Shown here piece by piece: positions 26,601 through 35,770 of a stretch of 64,000 bases of DNA. Position 1 is the stretch's first letter; each line of letters opens with the position of its first letter. Origin of the DNA: Bacteroides sp. (GTDB lineage Bacteria; Bacillota; Clostridia; Oscillospirales; Ruminococcaceae). A program made the translations under genes and the position numbers. The notes beneath the pieces were generated by a model. It did not search any database. It saw nothing but the letters and a program-made list of their open reading frames with translations, and had not been told where the DNA came from. Location of the stretch: contig JAMPHV010000001.1 of assembly GCA_023663265.1 (NCBI GenBank), positions 29,780-93,779 on the forward strand. The letters run 5' to 3'.

Positions 26601-27664
26601 AAGAAAAGGTTTTGATTGCAATGAGCGGCGGCGTGGATTCCTCGGTCGCCGCTTACTTAACAAAAGAGCAGGGGTATGACTGTATCGGCGTTACAATGAG
26701 GCTGTTTAACGATTACGGCAATGATACGGGCGGTACGAAGAGCTGCTGTTCTCTCGACGATTGCGAGGACGCGCGGAGCGTTGCAAGGCGTTTGGATATC
26801 CCGTATTATGTATTTAATTTTACGGACGATTTCACGGAGCAGGTGATCAAGCGGTTTGTGAACGCCTATGAAAACGGGGCGACGCCTAATCCGTGTATTG
26901 ACTGCAACCGTTATTTGAAGTTTCGGCGGCTTTATTTTCGCGCATTGGAGATCGGCTGCGACCGTATCGCCACCGGTCATTATGCGAGGATAGAAAAGAA
27001 AAACGGCAGATATTTGCTGAAAAAGGCGGCGGACAAGGGAAAGGACCAGAGCTACGTATTATACTTTTTATCTCAGGAGCAGCTTGCGCATACCTTGTTT
27101 CCTCTCGGAGAAAAAAATAAGTCGGATATAAGAAAAATAGCGGGCGCTCAAGGCTTTTGCAACGCCGATAAACCCGACAGCCAGGATATTTGCTTTGTAA
27201 CAAGGGGAAGGTATTCCCAATTTATAAAAAGCTTTACCGGCAGAGATTATTTGTGCGGGGATTTTACGGATAAAAACGGGAACGTTATCGGAAGACATGA
27301 GGGGATCATAGGATATACGGTAGGTCAGCGGAGGGGCTTGGGAATTTCTGCCGACGAGGCGCTGTATGTTATACGGATATGCCCCGAGGATAACAATATC
27401 GTGCTCGGCAAAAGGTCCGATCTGTATCAGACCGAGCTTTATGCGGAGAGCTTTAACTGCATATCCTGCGAAACGCTGCCAAGAGAGCTTAGGGCAAAGG
27501 TCAAGACGCGCTACCGACAGGAGGAGCAGTGGGCGACTGTGTATGCTTTGCCGAACGACCGAGCTCGCATTGTTTTTGATGCTCCGCAAAAAGCCGCCGC
27601 CAAAGGACAGGCGGCGGTACTTTACGATGACGACATTGTGATAGGCGGGGGTATAATTACATAA
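26597..27664 (+). CDS. mnmA: tRNA-specific 2-thiouridylase MnmA
   Basis: A 355-residue ATP-dependent enzyme that puts sulfur on U34 of Lys, Glu and Gln tRNAs, taking it from a cysteine desulfurase. AMSGGVDSSVAA is the PP-loop; CIDCNRYLKF holds the first catalytic Cys (about residue 101) and DSQDICFV the second. GYTVGQRRGLGI is also typical. It overlaps nadA by ATGA. Its place behind nifS fits direct sulfur transfer, and a tRNA-Lys(TTT), a likely substrate, is encoded at the window end. Confidence 0.96.
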   Translation: MKEKVLIAMSGGVDSSVAAYLTKEQGYDCIGVTMRLFNDYGNDTGGTKSCCSLDDCEDARSVARRLDIPYYVFNFTDDFTEQVIKRFVNAYENGATPNPCIDCNRYLKFRRLYFRALEIGCDRIATGHYARIEKKNGRYLLKKAADKGKDQSYVLYFLSQEQLAHTLFPLGEKNKSDIRKIAGAQGFCNADKPDSQDICFVTRGRYSQFIKSFTGRDYLCGDFTDKNGNVIGRHEGIIGYTVGQRRGLGISADEALYVIRICPEDNNIVLGKRSDLYQTELYAESFNCISCETLPRELRAKVKTRYRQEEQWATVYALPNDRARIVFDAPQKAAAKGQAAVLYDDDIVIGGGIIT

Positions 27665-27689
27665 TAATTATTGAAAGAAGAAACAAACT

Positions 27690-28094
27690 ATGCTTATTTC
27701 AACAAGAGGGCGCTACGCTCTGCGGGTAATGATCGATTTGGCGGAGCAAAATACCTCGGGGTATATTCCGATGAAGGACATTGCCGCGCGTCAAGGCATC
27801 TCCAAAAAGTATATGGAGCAGATCATACCAGTTTTGGCAAAAAACGGCTTGGTGGACGGGGTGCATGGTCAAAAGGGCGGATACAGGCTCACGCGAAGCC
27901 CGGAGGAATACGGGGTCGGTGAAATACTCAGGCTCACCGAGGGCGATCTTGCGCCCGTGGCTTGTCTTGCCAAGGACGCGGAGCCCTGCGAAAGATACGA
28001 AAAGTGCAAGACCGTCAAGATGTGGGACAAATTCAATAAACTGACAAACGAGTTTTTTGACGGGATCACTATTGCGGATCTGATGGAGCTTTAA
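27690..28094 (+). CDS. Rrf2-family transcriptional regulator with three Fe-S type cysteines
   Basis: A 134-residue winged-helix regulator. MLISTRGRYALRVMIDLAEQ is the standard Rrf2 N terminus; GISKKYMEQIIPVLAKNGLV is the recognition region and GQKGGYRL the wing. Three cysteines C92, C100 and C106 (C-x7-C-x5-C) lie where IscR carries its cluster ligands, at C-x5-C-x5-C. This suggests Fe-S sensing (IscR-like), though CymR-like cysteine sensing is possible. As last gene of the operon it would act on the dyads at 21668 and 21708, giving feedback. Its stop overlaps the stop of the opposite-strand gene. Confidence 0.92.
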   Translation: MLISTRGRYALRVMIDLAEQNTSGYIPMKDIAARQGISKKYMEQIIPVLAKNGLVDGVHGQKGGYRLTRSPEEYGVGEILRLTEGDLAPVACLAKDAEPCERYEKCKTVKMWDKFNKLTNEFFDGITIADLMEL

Positions 28095-29965
28095 TAATAT
28101 CGGTAAGCTTTCATTATGTTTTCTTTTTGGTCGTAGGTCACGCCAAAGGGCTTATACTCCTCCGCGCATTGCAGCAGCTCCTCCTGCGCTTCTATCATAT
28201 CACCGTCGCTCAAAGCGATGCTGTCCGTTGCTTCGCTTACGGGAAACGCAAGCTCGTTATCGGTTTCGACCGCTGTCGAGTCGTCCTCGGCGTAAGCGAT
28301 ATGCGTTACCTCTTTATCCGTTAAGGTCGCTTTTATATCCCTTTGCGCAAACTCCTCTTCGGAAAATTCCTTAAGACCGACCAATCTTCCGCTTGGGTCA
28401 AGCGAGCCGTCGGGATTATAGACAGGCTCGCTGAAGTCGCGGACCGCGTATACGTCCACAACGCCCGATTCGCAGATATAATCCGTTCCTGCGAGATTTC
28501 CGTCCTCGTCTGCGGGGTAGTAATCCTCGAACCACCTTACCTTTTTTCCGTTGTAGTAAAGTCCCTTTTTCTCCGATTCATAGGTCATTCCGAAGGGCTC
28601 GTATATTTTGAAGCTTACGCCGCTGCCGTCATCATCTTCCTTGACGTCGGCGGCTTGGTTTAACTCAGGCTGCCCGTTTTCAAAGGTCGTTTCTTCGCTG
28701 CTTTCCTTGTTCATTAACGTAAGGGACAAGGGCTCGTAAACCGTTTTTTCTCTGCTGTAGTCGCCGTACTCGGTTTTGGCAAAGTACAGAATACCGTTTT
28801 CAGCGCCGTATATGGTATAATCGTATTTTCCTCTGTCGCAAAGTCTGTACGTATCTCCGTTTTCATAATCGCAGACCATGACGTCTTCGCATATAATTCC
28901 CGAGCCGACGCTTACGGAGGAGCATATCTCCCGTTTTCCGTCTCCGTTTATATCCGCGAGCCATATGTCCCATACGGGCATGCCCCAATAAAGAGTGTAT
29001 CTTTCCTCTCCGAGCACCGCTTCTACTTCCTCGCTGCTCCAAATGAAATGCACTCCCGAAAATTCCGCCAATTCGAAGCTGTAGGTATCTATCTTAAAGC
29101 AATCGTCGGAATTTACGATGTTTTGGATATCGGGTTCAAAGCTGTTGTTATAAAATCTGTCATAGATTATTTGATGTACGTTTTCCTTGTAAACCGAAAG
29201 ATCGTAGCATCCGATATTGTTTCCCGAAAGAGGGAACATCTGCTCGGAGCGTTCGGGGAGAGCGTAGCGTCCGTCGCTGTCGCACAAGGCGCGGTAAACG
29301 TTTGCTTCGTCGGTTTTTTTGAGGAAGTAAAACCAAACGTCGCCCTTTATCATTGGCGTAAGATTGCTCTGCGAATAAAGCGTATTTCCGTAAACCGCAT
29401 AAAAATCGCTTATGATTATTTCGTCGCCCTCGTTCACGTCGCCGTTTCCCTTTATCAGCTTTTCTATTTTAAATTTATTGTAGGATATTGGTACCTGCTG
29501 CGAGCTTGCGAAGTCTCTTTCCTTGCTCGGATCGTTGGTTTGGCGGGCGTCGTCGGTAAAGGCGCCGCAAACCACCAGGTCGCTGTGCCTTTCAAGCTTG
29601 TCGTATAAGCTATAGCTAAGTCGGTCGGTATCGGGAGGACCCATAAGCTCCAGCTCGGAAAAATCGCCTTTGTAAACATATTTTGCTTCCTCGGGGAAGC
29701 TGGCGCTGTAGGGAAGCTTTATCGGGTCGGCGATTCGCTCATGCGGTGGCAGGACTATGTCGGTTCCTCCGAACGTCAACGCTCCCGCAAAAACAACGGC
29801 GGATATTACCGCCGCAGAGGCGCACACCGTTTTCCAAGGGAACCCTTTTTTCACGGAGGTAATTTGCAGCGGTTCGGCGCAGAAATCCTCATTATTTTCT
29901 TTGGCGTTACAGATCATATCCTCGTCTATGTCCGATAAAATTTCAAACAAGTCTTCCGATCTCAT
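28091..29965 (-). CDS. Membrane-anchored extracytoplasmic protein paired with an ECF sigma factor
   Basis: A 624-residue protein not recognised as a whole. Residues 1-42 are cytoplasmic and acidic, a single membrane segment follows (about 46-67), and the rest should be outside. There is a beta-rich region at about 75-240 (FKIEKLIKG...GDEIIISD), an EF-hand or FG-GAP-like DINGDGKREI (about residue 347), and two short related motifs, YEPFGMTYESEKK and YKPFGVTYDQKE, near residues 470 and 605. The gene lies 37 bases after the sigma gene, so an anti-sigma role is likely by context. The outer part is far larger than in typical anti-sigma factors. AGGAAAGGA precedes the ATG. Confidence 0.65.
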   Translation of the reverse strand: MRSEDLFEILSDIDEDMICNAKENNEDFCAEPLQITSVKKGFPWKTVCASAAVISAVVFAGALTFGGTDIVLPPHERIADPIKLPYSASFPEEAKYVYKGDFSELELMGPPDTDRLSYSLYDKLERHSDLVVCGAFTDDARQTNDPSKERDFASSQQVPISYNKFKIEKLIKGNGDVNEGDEIIISDFYAVYGNTLYSQSNLTPMIKGDVWFYFLKKTDEANVYRALCDSDGRYALPERSEQMFPLSGNNIGCYDLSVYKENVHQIIYDRFYNNSFEPDIQNIVNSDDCFKIDTYSFELAEFSGVHFIWSSEEVEAVLGEERYTLYWGMPVWDIWLADINGDGKREICSSVSVGSGIICEDVMVCDYENGDTYRLCDRGKYDYTIYGAENGILYFAKTEYGDYSREKTVYEPLSLTLMNKESSEETTFENGQPELNQAADVKEDDDGSGVSFKIYEPFGMTYESEKKGLYYNGKKVRWFEDYYPADEDGNLAGTDYICESGVVDVYAVRDFSEPVYNPDGSLDPSGRLVGLKEFSEEEFAQRDIKATLTDKEVTHIAYAEDDSTAVETDNELAFPVSEATDSIALSDGDMIEAQEELLQCAEEYKPFGVTYDQKENIMKAYRYY

Positions 29966-30002
29966 ATTATCATTCCTTTCCTGACAGATATGTGTACCTG
30001 CT

Positions 30003-30563
30003 TTACGATAAATAACCCGCTTTTTCCAGATGACGGCGGAGCTTCTCCCTAACTCGGTTTAAAATGACGGACACATTGTTTTCGGTTAGCCCGAACTGCG
30101 CCGCGATATCCGAAACACTGTCGCAGTACCAGTATCGACAGATGAAAATATTTCTTTTCTGTCTTGAGATACCGAGGAGAAAGCTGTTTATTTCTCCGAT
30201 AAGCTCCCTGCGCTCCTGCTCCTTTTCAAGGTCGCAGCCGTTCGGGATCATCTCCGCCAGCTCCTCCAGGACCGCCGCCGTTTGACCTCCGCCTCTTTTT
30301 TCGCTGAGCTGTCTGCGGTGCATATTTATCGCAAAATTTCGGGTCAGCTTTCCCAAAAATGCGGAAAGCTTTTGAGGCTGATACGGCGGGATAAGCTCCC
30401 ACGCTTTCATAAGCGTGTCGTTAATGCACTCCTCGGCGTCAAGCTGCGAACCCAATATGTTATCCGCTATTTTCATGCAGTAGCTTTTGTACTTTTCGGA
30501 AGCCGCCGATATAGCCGCTTCGTTTCGATTAAGAAAAAGCTCCAATATTTCCTTGTCTTCCAT
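30003..30563 (-). CDS. ECF-type RNA polymerase sigma factor
   Basis: A 186-residue sigma-70 family protein. Region 2 is visible around DAEECINDTLMKAWELIPPY (about residues 45-64), with the DNA-melting segment FLGKLTRNFAINMHRRQ, and region 4 as the helix-turn-helix DSVSDIAAQFGLTENNVSVILNRVREKLRRHL at about 146-177. ATG at 30563 is chosen over one 30 bases upstream because AAGAGGTG precedes it. The next gene is probably its membrane regulator. I found no convincing promoter in the 149-base gap to trpA. Confidence 0.92.
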   Translation of the reverse strand: MEDKEILELFLNRNEAAISAASEKYKSYCMKIADNILGSQLDAEECINDTLMKAWELIPPYQPQKLSAFLGKLTRNFAINMHRRQLSEKRGGGQTAAVLEELAEMIPNGCDLEKEQERRELIGEINSFLLGISRQKRNIFICRYWYCDSVSDIAAQFGLTENNVSVILNRVREKLRRHLEKAGYLS

Positions 30564-30712
30564 TGCCGTGCACCTCTTGGGATATGTATTCATGGGGTCA
30601 GCGCGTTATTTCGGGTGAAAGCCTTTTAAAATTTATCTCCCGGGAGCGGCTTTGTCCCCTCATACATATACACAAAATCTGTCGGAAAATCTTACATAAA
30701 TTTTTAAATTTT

Positions 30713-31495
30713 TTATATTGCGTCCTTAAGGCTTTTTACAAACTCCCCCGCTTCTTTAACGGCGCTTTTGCCCGATTTTTCAAACAGTCTCACTATCGCC
30801 GAGCCTACGATAACGCCGTCGCAGTACTCCGACATTTTTTTCGCCTGTTCGGGTCCCGATATCCCGAAGCCTACCGCGCAGGGACAGGAGGCGTATTTCT
30901 TTATTGTGCCGAAAAATTTATCGAAATCGGTGGAGAAGCTGCTGCGCACGCCTGTGACTCCCGTTGAGGAAACGCAGTATAAAAAGCCCTTGCTGTTGGA
31001 AGCGATCTCTTTTATTCTGTCGTGAGAGGTGGGCGCCACTAAGTTTATGTTTATTACGCCGTACTTATCGGCAAAATCGGCTATTTCGTCCTTTTCCTCA
31101 TAGGGCATATCGGGGACTATGACTCCGTCTATGCCGTATTCGGCGCAGGCTTTGAAAAAGCGTTCCGTACCGTAGACGAAAATGGTGTTTATATACATCA
31201 TCAGAAGCAGGGGCTTTTCGCTTTTCGCTCTGATATTTTTTACGCAGCTGAAGATTCCGTCAAGATCGACTCCTCCTCGCAGAGCTCTTAAGGAAGCCTT
31301 CTGAATGGTAACGCCCTCGGCTACGGGGTCGGAAAAGGGAACTCCCAGCTCTATGATATCCGCGCCCTTGCCGAACATTTCAAGAGCCGCCGCTTCCGTT
31401 GTTTTAAGATCGGGATCGCCCGAGGTGATAAAGGTTATCAAGGCTTTTTTGTTTTTCGCCTTAAGCTGTTCAAAGCATTTTTCTATTCTGTTCAT
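30713..31495 (-). CDS. trpA: Tryptophan synthase alpha chain TrpA
   Basis: A 260-residue TIM barrel that splits indole-3-glycerol phosphate to indole and glyceraldehyde 3-phosphate. FITSGDPDLKTT, IELGVPFSDPVAEGVTIQ (catalytic Glu and Asp), GVIVPDMPYEE and GFGISGPEQ are visible. It is the last gene of trpEGDCFBA and works in a tunnelled complex with TrpB. No T-tract terminator is seen after it, so some readthrough into the sigma genes is possible. Confidence 0.97.
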   Translation of the reverse strand: MNRIEKCFEQLKAKNKKALITFITSGDPDLKTTEAAALEMFGKGADIIELGVPFSDPVAEGVTIQKASLRALRGGVDLDGIFSCVKNIRAKSEKPLLLMMYINTIFVYGTERFFKACAEYGIDGVIVPDMPYEEKDEIADFADKYGVININLVAPTSHDRIKEIASNSKGFLYCVSSTGVTGVRSSFSTDFDKFFGTIKKYASCPCAVGFGISGPEQAKKMSEYCDGVIVGSAIVRLFEKSGKSAVKEAGEFVKSLKDAI

Positions 31496-31509
31496 GGGTG
31501 TTCTCCTTT

Positions 31510-32694
31510 TTAATTTTCAACCTGCACTCCGCGGTATCTTGCCACCGAGTAAACGTCCTTATCTCCTCTGCCCGAGATATTTACGACCATTATTTTGTCC
31601 TTTTCCATTGCGGGAGCCGTTTTTAAGGCAACGGAAAGAGCGTGGGAGGATTCGACAGCGGGAATGATCCCCTCGGTTCTTGAAAGATACTCGAAGGCGC
31701 AGACGGCTTCCTCATCGGTCACGCTTAAATATTCCGCTCTGCCTGTTTTCCAAAGGTGCGCATGCTCGGGACCTATGCCGGGGTAGTCAAGTCCTGCGGA
31801 AATGGAATAAACAGGGGCTATCTGACCGAATTTGTCCTGCAAAAACACCGATTTCATGCCGTGAAAAATTCCCGTTGAGCCTCTTGCAATGGTGGCGGCG
31901 GTTTCCGCCGTTTCAACGCCTCGCCCTGCCGCTTCCGCGCCGATGAGTCGCACCGAGCTGTCGGGAATAAAGCCGCAGAACGCTCCCATAGCGTTGGAGC
32001 CGCCTCCTACGCAGGCTATTACGCAGTCGGGAAGCCTTCCCTCCTTTTCCGCAAGCTGCTCGCGTATCTCCTTGCTGATCACGCTTTGGAAATCCCTTAC
32101 CATAGCGGGATAGGGGTGGGGTCCCATAACCGAGCCTATGCAGTAAAAGGTGCTTTCGATGTTGGTAGCCCAGTCGCGGAAGGCTTCGTTTATCGCGTCC
32201 TTTAAGGTAGCCGTTCCCGAATCCACGGACACCACCTCCGCGCCGAGGAGCCTCATACGATATACGTTGAGGGATTGTCTTTCCACATCTGTGCTTCCCA
32301 TATATACGCGGCACTCGAGCCCGAACAGAGCGCAGACGGTGGCGGTCGCCACCCCGTGCTGTCCCGCTCCCGTTTCGGCTATTATTCTTTTTTTGCCCAT
32401 TTTTTTCGCCAACAGTATCTGACCCAACACGTTGTTGATCTTATGCGAGCCCGTGTGATTCAAGTCCTCCCGCTTAAGATAAATTTTACAGCCTCCCAAA
32501 TCCTTTGTCATTTTTTCGGCGTAATAAAGCATTGAGGGTCTGCCCGCATAATTTTTGTACAGCTCCTCAAGCTCAGCCTGAAATGCAGGGTCGTTTTTGT
32601 ATTTTTCGTACGCCGTCTCCAATTCCTGAACGGCGTTCATAACGGTTTCGGGGATATACTGCCCGCCAAATTCTCCGTATCTTCCTTTTTTCAT
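31510..32694 (-). CDS. trpB: Tryptophan synthase beta chain TrpB
   Basis: A 394-residue PLP enzyme condensing indole with serine. [10 protein letters not shown] at the N terminus, the PLP lysine in [14 protein letters not shown] (about residue 86), [12 protein letters not shown] and [10 protein letters not shown] are all present. The length and motifs fit the main TrpB1 type. It starts 14 bases before trpA in transcription order. Confidence 0.97.
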   Translation of the reverse strand: MKKGRYGEFGGQYIPETVMNAVQELETAYEKYKNDPAFQAELEELYKNYAGRPSMLYYAEKMTKDLGGCKIYLKREDLNHTGSHKINNVLGQILLAKKMGKKRIIAETGAGQHGVATATVCALFGLECRVYMGSTDVERQSLNVYRMRLLGAEVVSVDSGTATLKDAINEAFRDWATNIESTFYCIGSVMGPHPYPAMVRDFQSVISKEIREQLAEKEGRLPDCVIACVGGGSNAMGAFCGFIPDSSVRLIGAEAAGRGVETAETAATIARGSTGIFHGMKSVFLQDKFGQIAPVYSISAGLDYPGIGPEHAHLWKTGRAEYLSVTDEEAVCAFEYLSRTEGIIPAVESSHALSVALKTAPAMEKDKIMVVNISGRGDKDVYSVARYRGVQVEN

Positions 32695-32709
32695 GGTGTT
32701 TTCCTTTCT

Positions 32710-33336
32710 TTAGAGATTTATTCTTTTCATAAGCGTCATAATTTGTCTGATCTTTTCCCTGTCCTTGCAGCCGTCGGTCTCGATACCTCCGCTAAGGTCT
32801 ATCCCGTAGGGCTTAAGCGACGATACCGCTTTTTTGAGATTATCCGCGTTGATTCCTCCCGCCGCGAAAAAGGGCTTGCTTATTTTCGTCCCTGATATCA
32901 TATCCCAGTCAAAGACTTTTCCCGTTCCTCCGTAGGCGTTTGCGGAAAATGCGTCCAACAGGAGCCTGTCGGCGGAGGAGCCGTTCGCTTCCGTAACGTC
33001 GCTTAGGTTCCTTATTCTTACAGCCTTCCATATTTCGCAGCTATGGGGGATCATTTTTCTGAGTCGGCTTATATACCCTTCGTCCTCGCTGCCGTGAAGC
33101 TGGTAAACGTCTATTATTTCGGCAAAGCTTTTCATTTCCTCCAGCGGATGATTTACGAAAACGCCCACTCTTGAAATGCTCGGCAAAAGCAGGGAGGACA
33201 GCCTTTCAGCCTGCTCTAAGGTCACTCTCCGTTTGCTTTCGGCAAACACAAAGCCCGCGTAATCGGGAGGAAACTCGTTCAGATATCTCGCGTCCTCCTC
33301 CCGCCGTATGCCGCAAAGCTTTATTTTAATATTCAT
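32710..33336 (-). CDS. trpF: Phosphoribosylanthranilate isomerase TrpF
   Basis: A 208-residue TIM barrel for the Amadori rearrangement in tryptophan synthesis. KLCGIRREEDARYL carries the catalytic Cys, VFVNHP and YQLHGSEDE are typical, and the catalytic Asp and phosphate loop are in LLLDAFS and FFAAGGIN, GIDLSGGIE. It overlaps the trpC end by 11 bases and is separate from trpC, as in most Firmicutes. Confidence 0.95.
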   Translation of the reverse strand: MNIKIKLCGIRREEDARYLNEFPPDYAGFVFAESKRRVTLEQAERLSSLLLPSISRVGVFVNHPLEEMKSFAEIIDVYQLHGSEDEGYISRLRKMIPHSCEIWKAVRIRNLSDVTEANGSSADRLLLDAFSANAYGGTGKVFDWDMISGTKISKPFFAAGGINADNLKKAVSSLKPYGIDLSGGIETDGCKDREKIRQIMTLMKRINL

Positions 33337-34132
33337 TTCGGTTATCCCTCAAATCGGTAAGCTCGGATAATGTTTCGGCTATATTTCCGCTTTTCATGAG
33401 CGTTTCGCCCACAAGCGCCGCTCTTGCGCCCGCAGCCTTGAGTTCGCGGATATCTGCGTTGCGGCTTATCCCGCTTTCGGTCACGATAACGCAGTTCGAG
33501 GGGATAAGCCCTGCGAGCTTTTTTGTCGTTTCAAGTCTTACCTCAAAGGTCTTAAGATCGCGGTTGTTTATTCCCGTTATAGTGCAGCCCGCCTCCAATA
33601 CCTTGTACAGCTCTTCCTCGTTATGGCTTTCCGCCAGTACGGACATATCAAGACTTTCCGCTATTTTTCGGTATTCTCTCAGCTCGTTTACGGCAAGCAT
33701 TGCGGATATCAGCAGCACCGCGTCCGCGCCGATAGCCCTCGCCTCGTAGATTTGATAGGGATCGATGATGAAATCCTTGCGCAAAACGGGTATGGTTACC
33801 TTTTCCTTGATCTGTCGAAGATATTCCGAGCTTCCTTTAAAATAAAACTCCTCGGTAAGGCAGGATATGGCGTTTGCTCCCGCTTTTTCGTACGCCTCCG
33901 CCGTTTCGGCGGGTCTGAAGTTCGGTTGTATCACTCCTTTAGAGGGGGAAGCCTTTTTGACCTCGGCTATTATCGCTATTTCATTTTCGCCTTTAAGGTC
34001 TATCGCTCTTTTAAAATCTTCGCATGGCGATGAAATGCGCTCCGCAGCTTTTTTTATCTCGGAAAAGGATATTTTTTCCTTTTCGCGCTTAAGCTGTTCG
34101 AGCCTTTTTGCTTTTATGTCATCGAGTATCAA
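33326..34132 (-). CDS. trpC: Indole-3-glycerol phosphate synthase TrpC
   Basis: A 268-residue TIM barrel that closes the indole ring. IAEVKKASPSKGVI holds a catalytic Lys, VLRKDFIIDPYQIYEARAIGADAVLLI the second Lys region, and TGINNRDLKTFEV and VTESGIS complete the signature. The start overlaps trpD by ATGA. Confidence 0.97.
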   Translation of the reverse strand: MILDDIKAKRLEQLKREKEKISFSEIKKAAERISSPCEDFKRAIDLKGENEIAIIAEVKKASPSKGVIQPNFRPAETAEAYEKAGANAISCLTEEFYFKGSSEYLRQIKEKVTIPVLRKDFIIDPYQIYEARAIGADAVLLISAMLAVNELREYRKIAESLDMSVLAESHNEEELYKVLEAGCTITGINNRDLKTFEVRLETTKKLAGLIPSNCVIVTESGISRNADIRELKAAGARAALVGETLMKSGNIAETLSELTDLRDNRNEY

Positions 34133-35172
34133 GCGTTTTTTCCTCCCGTGAATTTATTGGTGGCTTTAATGAACAGCTCTGCCTTGCGCATAGCCGCGCC
34201 GCAGTCGATCAGCTCCTCTGCAAGCCTTACTCCCTCGTCTATGCTGTCCGCTTTTCCCGCAATGTACAGCCCGCAGGCGGAGTTGAGCAGGACCGCGTCT
34301 CGTTTGGCGCCCTTTATCTCTCCGTTTAAAATGCCAAGGGCGATCCTTGCGTTTTCCTCGCCCGTTCCGCCGATTATTTCCTCTCTCGGAGCGGAGCTTA
34401 AGCCGAAATCCTCGGGAGAGACCGTATAGGTTTTAAAGCGGGGAGCACCGTTATTGTCGGAAAATTCGCATACCTTGGTGGGGGCGCTTATCGATACTTC
34501 GTCGAGCCTGTCTGTGCCGTAGACGGTCATACCTCTTTTAACTCCCAAATTGTAAAGAACGTGAGCAAGTATCTCCAAATACTCCTCGCTGAACACTCCC
34601 ATCACCTGCTTATCGGCAGAGGCGGGATTGGTCAGAGGTCCCAAAATGTTGAATACGGTGCGTATTCCCAGTTCCTTTCTTACGGGACCCACGAATCGCA
34701 TTGCCGAATGGTACTTTTGCGCGAACATAAAGCATATTCCGCATTCCTCCAAAACCTGTTCCATTTGCTCCGCTTCAAGGTCGATCTTAACTCCCATGGC
34801 TTCAAGGCAGTCCGCCGCTCCCGATCTGCTTGAAGCGGCTCTGTTGCCGTGCTTGGCTACCTGTACCCCCGACGAGGCGATAACGATAGAGGAGGTGGTG
34901 GATATGTTGAAGGAGTTTGACCTGTCGCCGCCCGTTCCCACTATTTCAAATACGCTTCCCGAGTGCTTTAAGGGGGTCCCCGCCTTTCTCATTCCCACGG
35001 CGGAGGCGGTTATTTCGCCGACGGTCTCGCCCTTTTCGGCAAGTGCGGTAAGGTAAGCCGCCATAAGCATCTGGCTCGCCTGTCCCGTCATTATTTCGTC
35101 CATAACCTTTTCAACGGTTTCTCTTGACAGCTCTTCTTTGTTTACAAGCTGTGCAATTGCTTCTCTGATCAT
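34129..35172 (-). CDS. trpD: Anthranilate phosphoribosyltransferase TrpD
   Basis: A 347-residue enzyme joining anthranilate to phosphoribosyl pyrophosphate. The glycine loop VGTGGDRSNSFNIST, KHGNRAASSRSGAAD, and FMFAQKYHSAMRFVGPVRKELGIRT-type region with FNILGPLTNPA are conserved. It is a stand-alone TrpD, not fused to TrpG. GAAAGGAAC precedes the ATG. Confidence 0.97.
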   Translation of the reverse strand: MIREAIAQLVNKEELSRETVEKVMDEIMTGQASQMLMAAYLTALAEKGETVGEITASAVGMRKAGTPLKHSGSVFEIVGTGGDRSNSFNISTTSSIVIASSGVQVAKHGNRAASSRSGAADCLEAMGVKIDLEAEQMEQVLEECGICFMFAQKYHSAMRFVGPVRKELGIRTVFNILGPLTNPASADKQVMGVFSEEYLEILAHVLYNLGVKRGMTVYGTDRLDEVSISAPTKVCEFSDNNGAPRFKTYTVSPEDFGLSSAPREEIIGGTGEENARIALGILNGEIKGAKRDAVLLNSACGLYIAGKADSIDEGVRLAEELIDCGAAMRKAELFIKATNKFTGGKNA

Positions 35173-35191
35173 AGCTGATGTTCCTTTCTTT

Positions 35192-35755
35192 TTACATTAG
35201 AAAATTTTCTATAATAGTCTTACCCATTGGGGTAAGAATGGATTCGGGGTGGAACTGAACGCCGTAAACGGGGTATATCTTATGCTGCACTGCCATTATT
35301 TCTCCGTCCTCGGTCCTAGCCGTTACGGTCAGCTCTTCGGGCAGAGTTTCCTCCTCCGCCGCCAAGGAATGATAGCGGGCGGCTTCGATATATTCGGGCA
35401 AGCCCTTAAACAGCAGGGTATTGTTGTCCACCTTTATTTTTGACATCTTTCCGTGCATAAGCTGCTTTGCGTAGCCCACTTTTCCGCCGAACGCCCTGCA
35501 TATCGACTGGTGACCGAGGCAAACGCCCAGTATCGGAATATGCGTTCCGCAGTTTTTTATCGTTTCTATGCATATTCCCGCGTCCTCGGGCCGTCCCGGT
35601 CCGGGGGAAATGATGATTTTTTCGGGCTTTGCTTTTTCAATTTCACTCGGCGTGGTTTCGTTGTTGCGTATCACCCTTATATCGGGATTTACGGCTCCTA
35701 TAAGCTGATACAGATTATAGGAAAAGCTGTCGTAGTTGTCTATAAGCAAAATCAT
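35192..35755 (-). CDS. trpG: Anthranilate synthase glutaminase component TrpG
   Basis: A 187-residue class I glutamine amidotransferase feeding ammonia to TrpE. MILLIDNYDSFSYNLYQ, ISPGPGRPEDAG, GVCLGHQSICRAFGG (nucleophile Cys about residue 79) and GVQFHPESILTP (His, Glu) are clear. Proteins like this can also serve PabA; its place between trpE and trpD argues for tryptophan. Confidence 0.96.
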   Translation of the reverse strand: MILLIDNYDSFSYNLYQLIGAVNPDIRVIRNNETTPSEIEKAKPEKIIISPGPGRPEDAGICIETIKNCGTHIPILGVCLGHQSICRAFGGKVGYAKQLMHGKMSKIKVDNNTLLFKGLPEYIEAARYHSLAAEEETLPEELTVTARTEDGEIMAVQHKIYPVYGVQFHPESILTPMGKTIIENFLM

Positions 35756-35770
35756 GGCGCCTTTCTCCTT

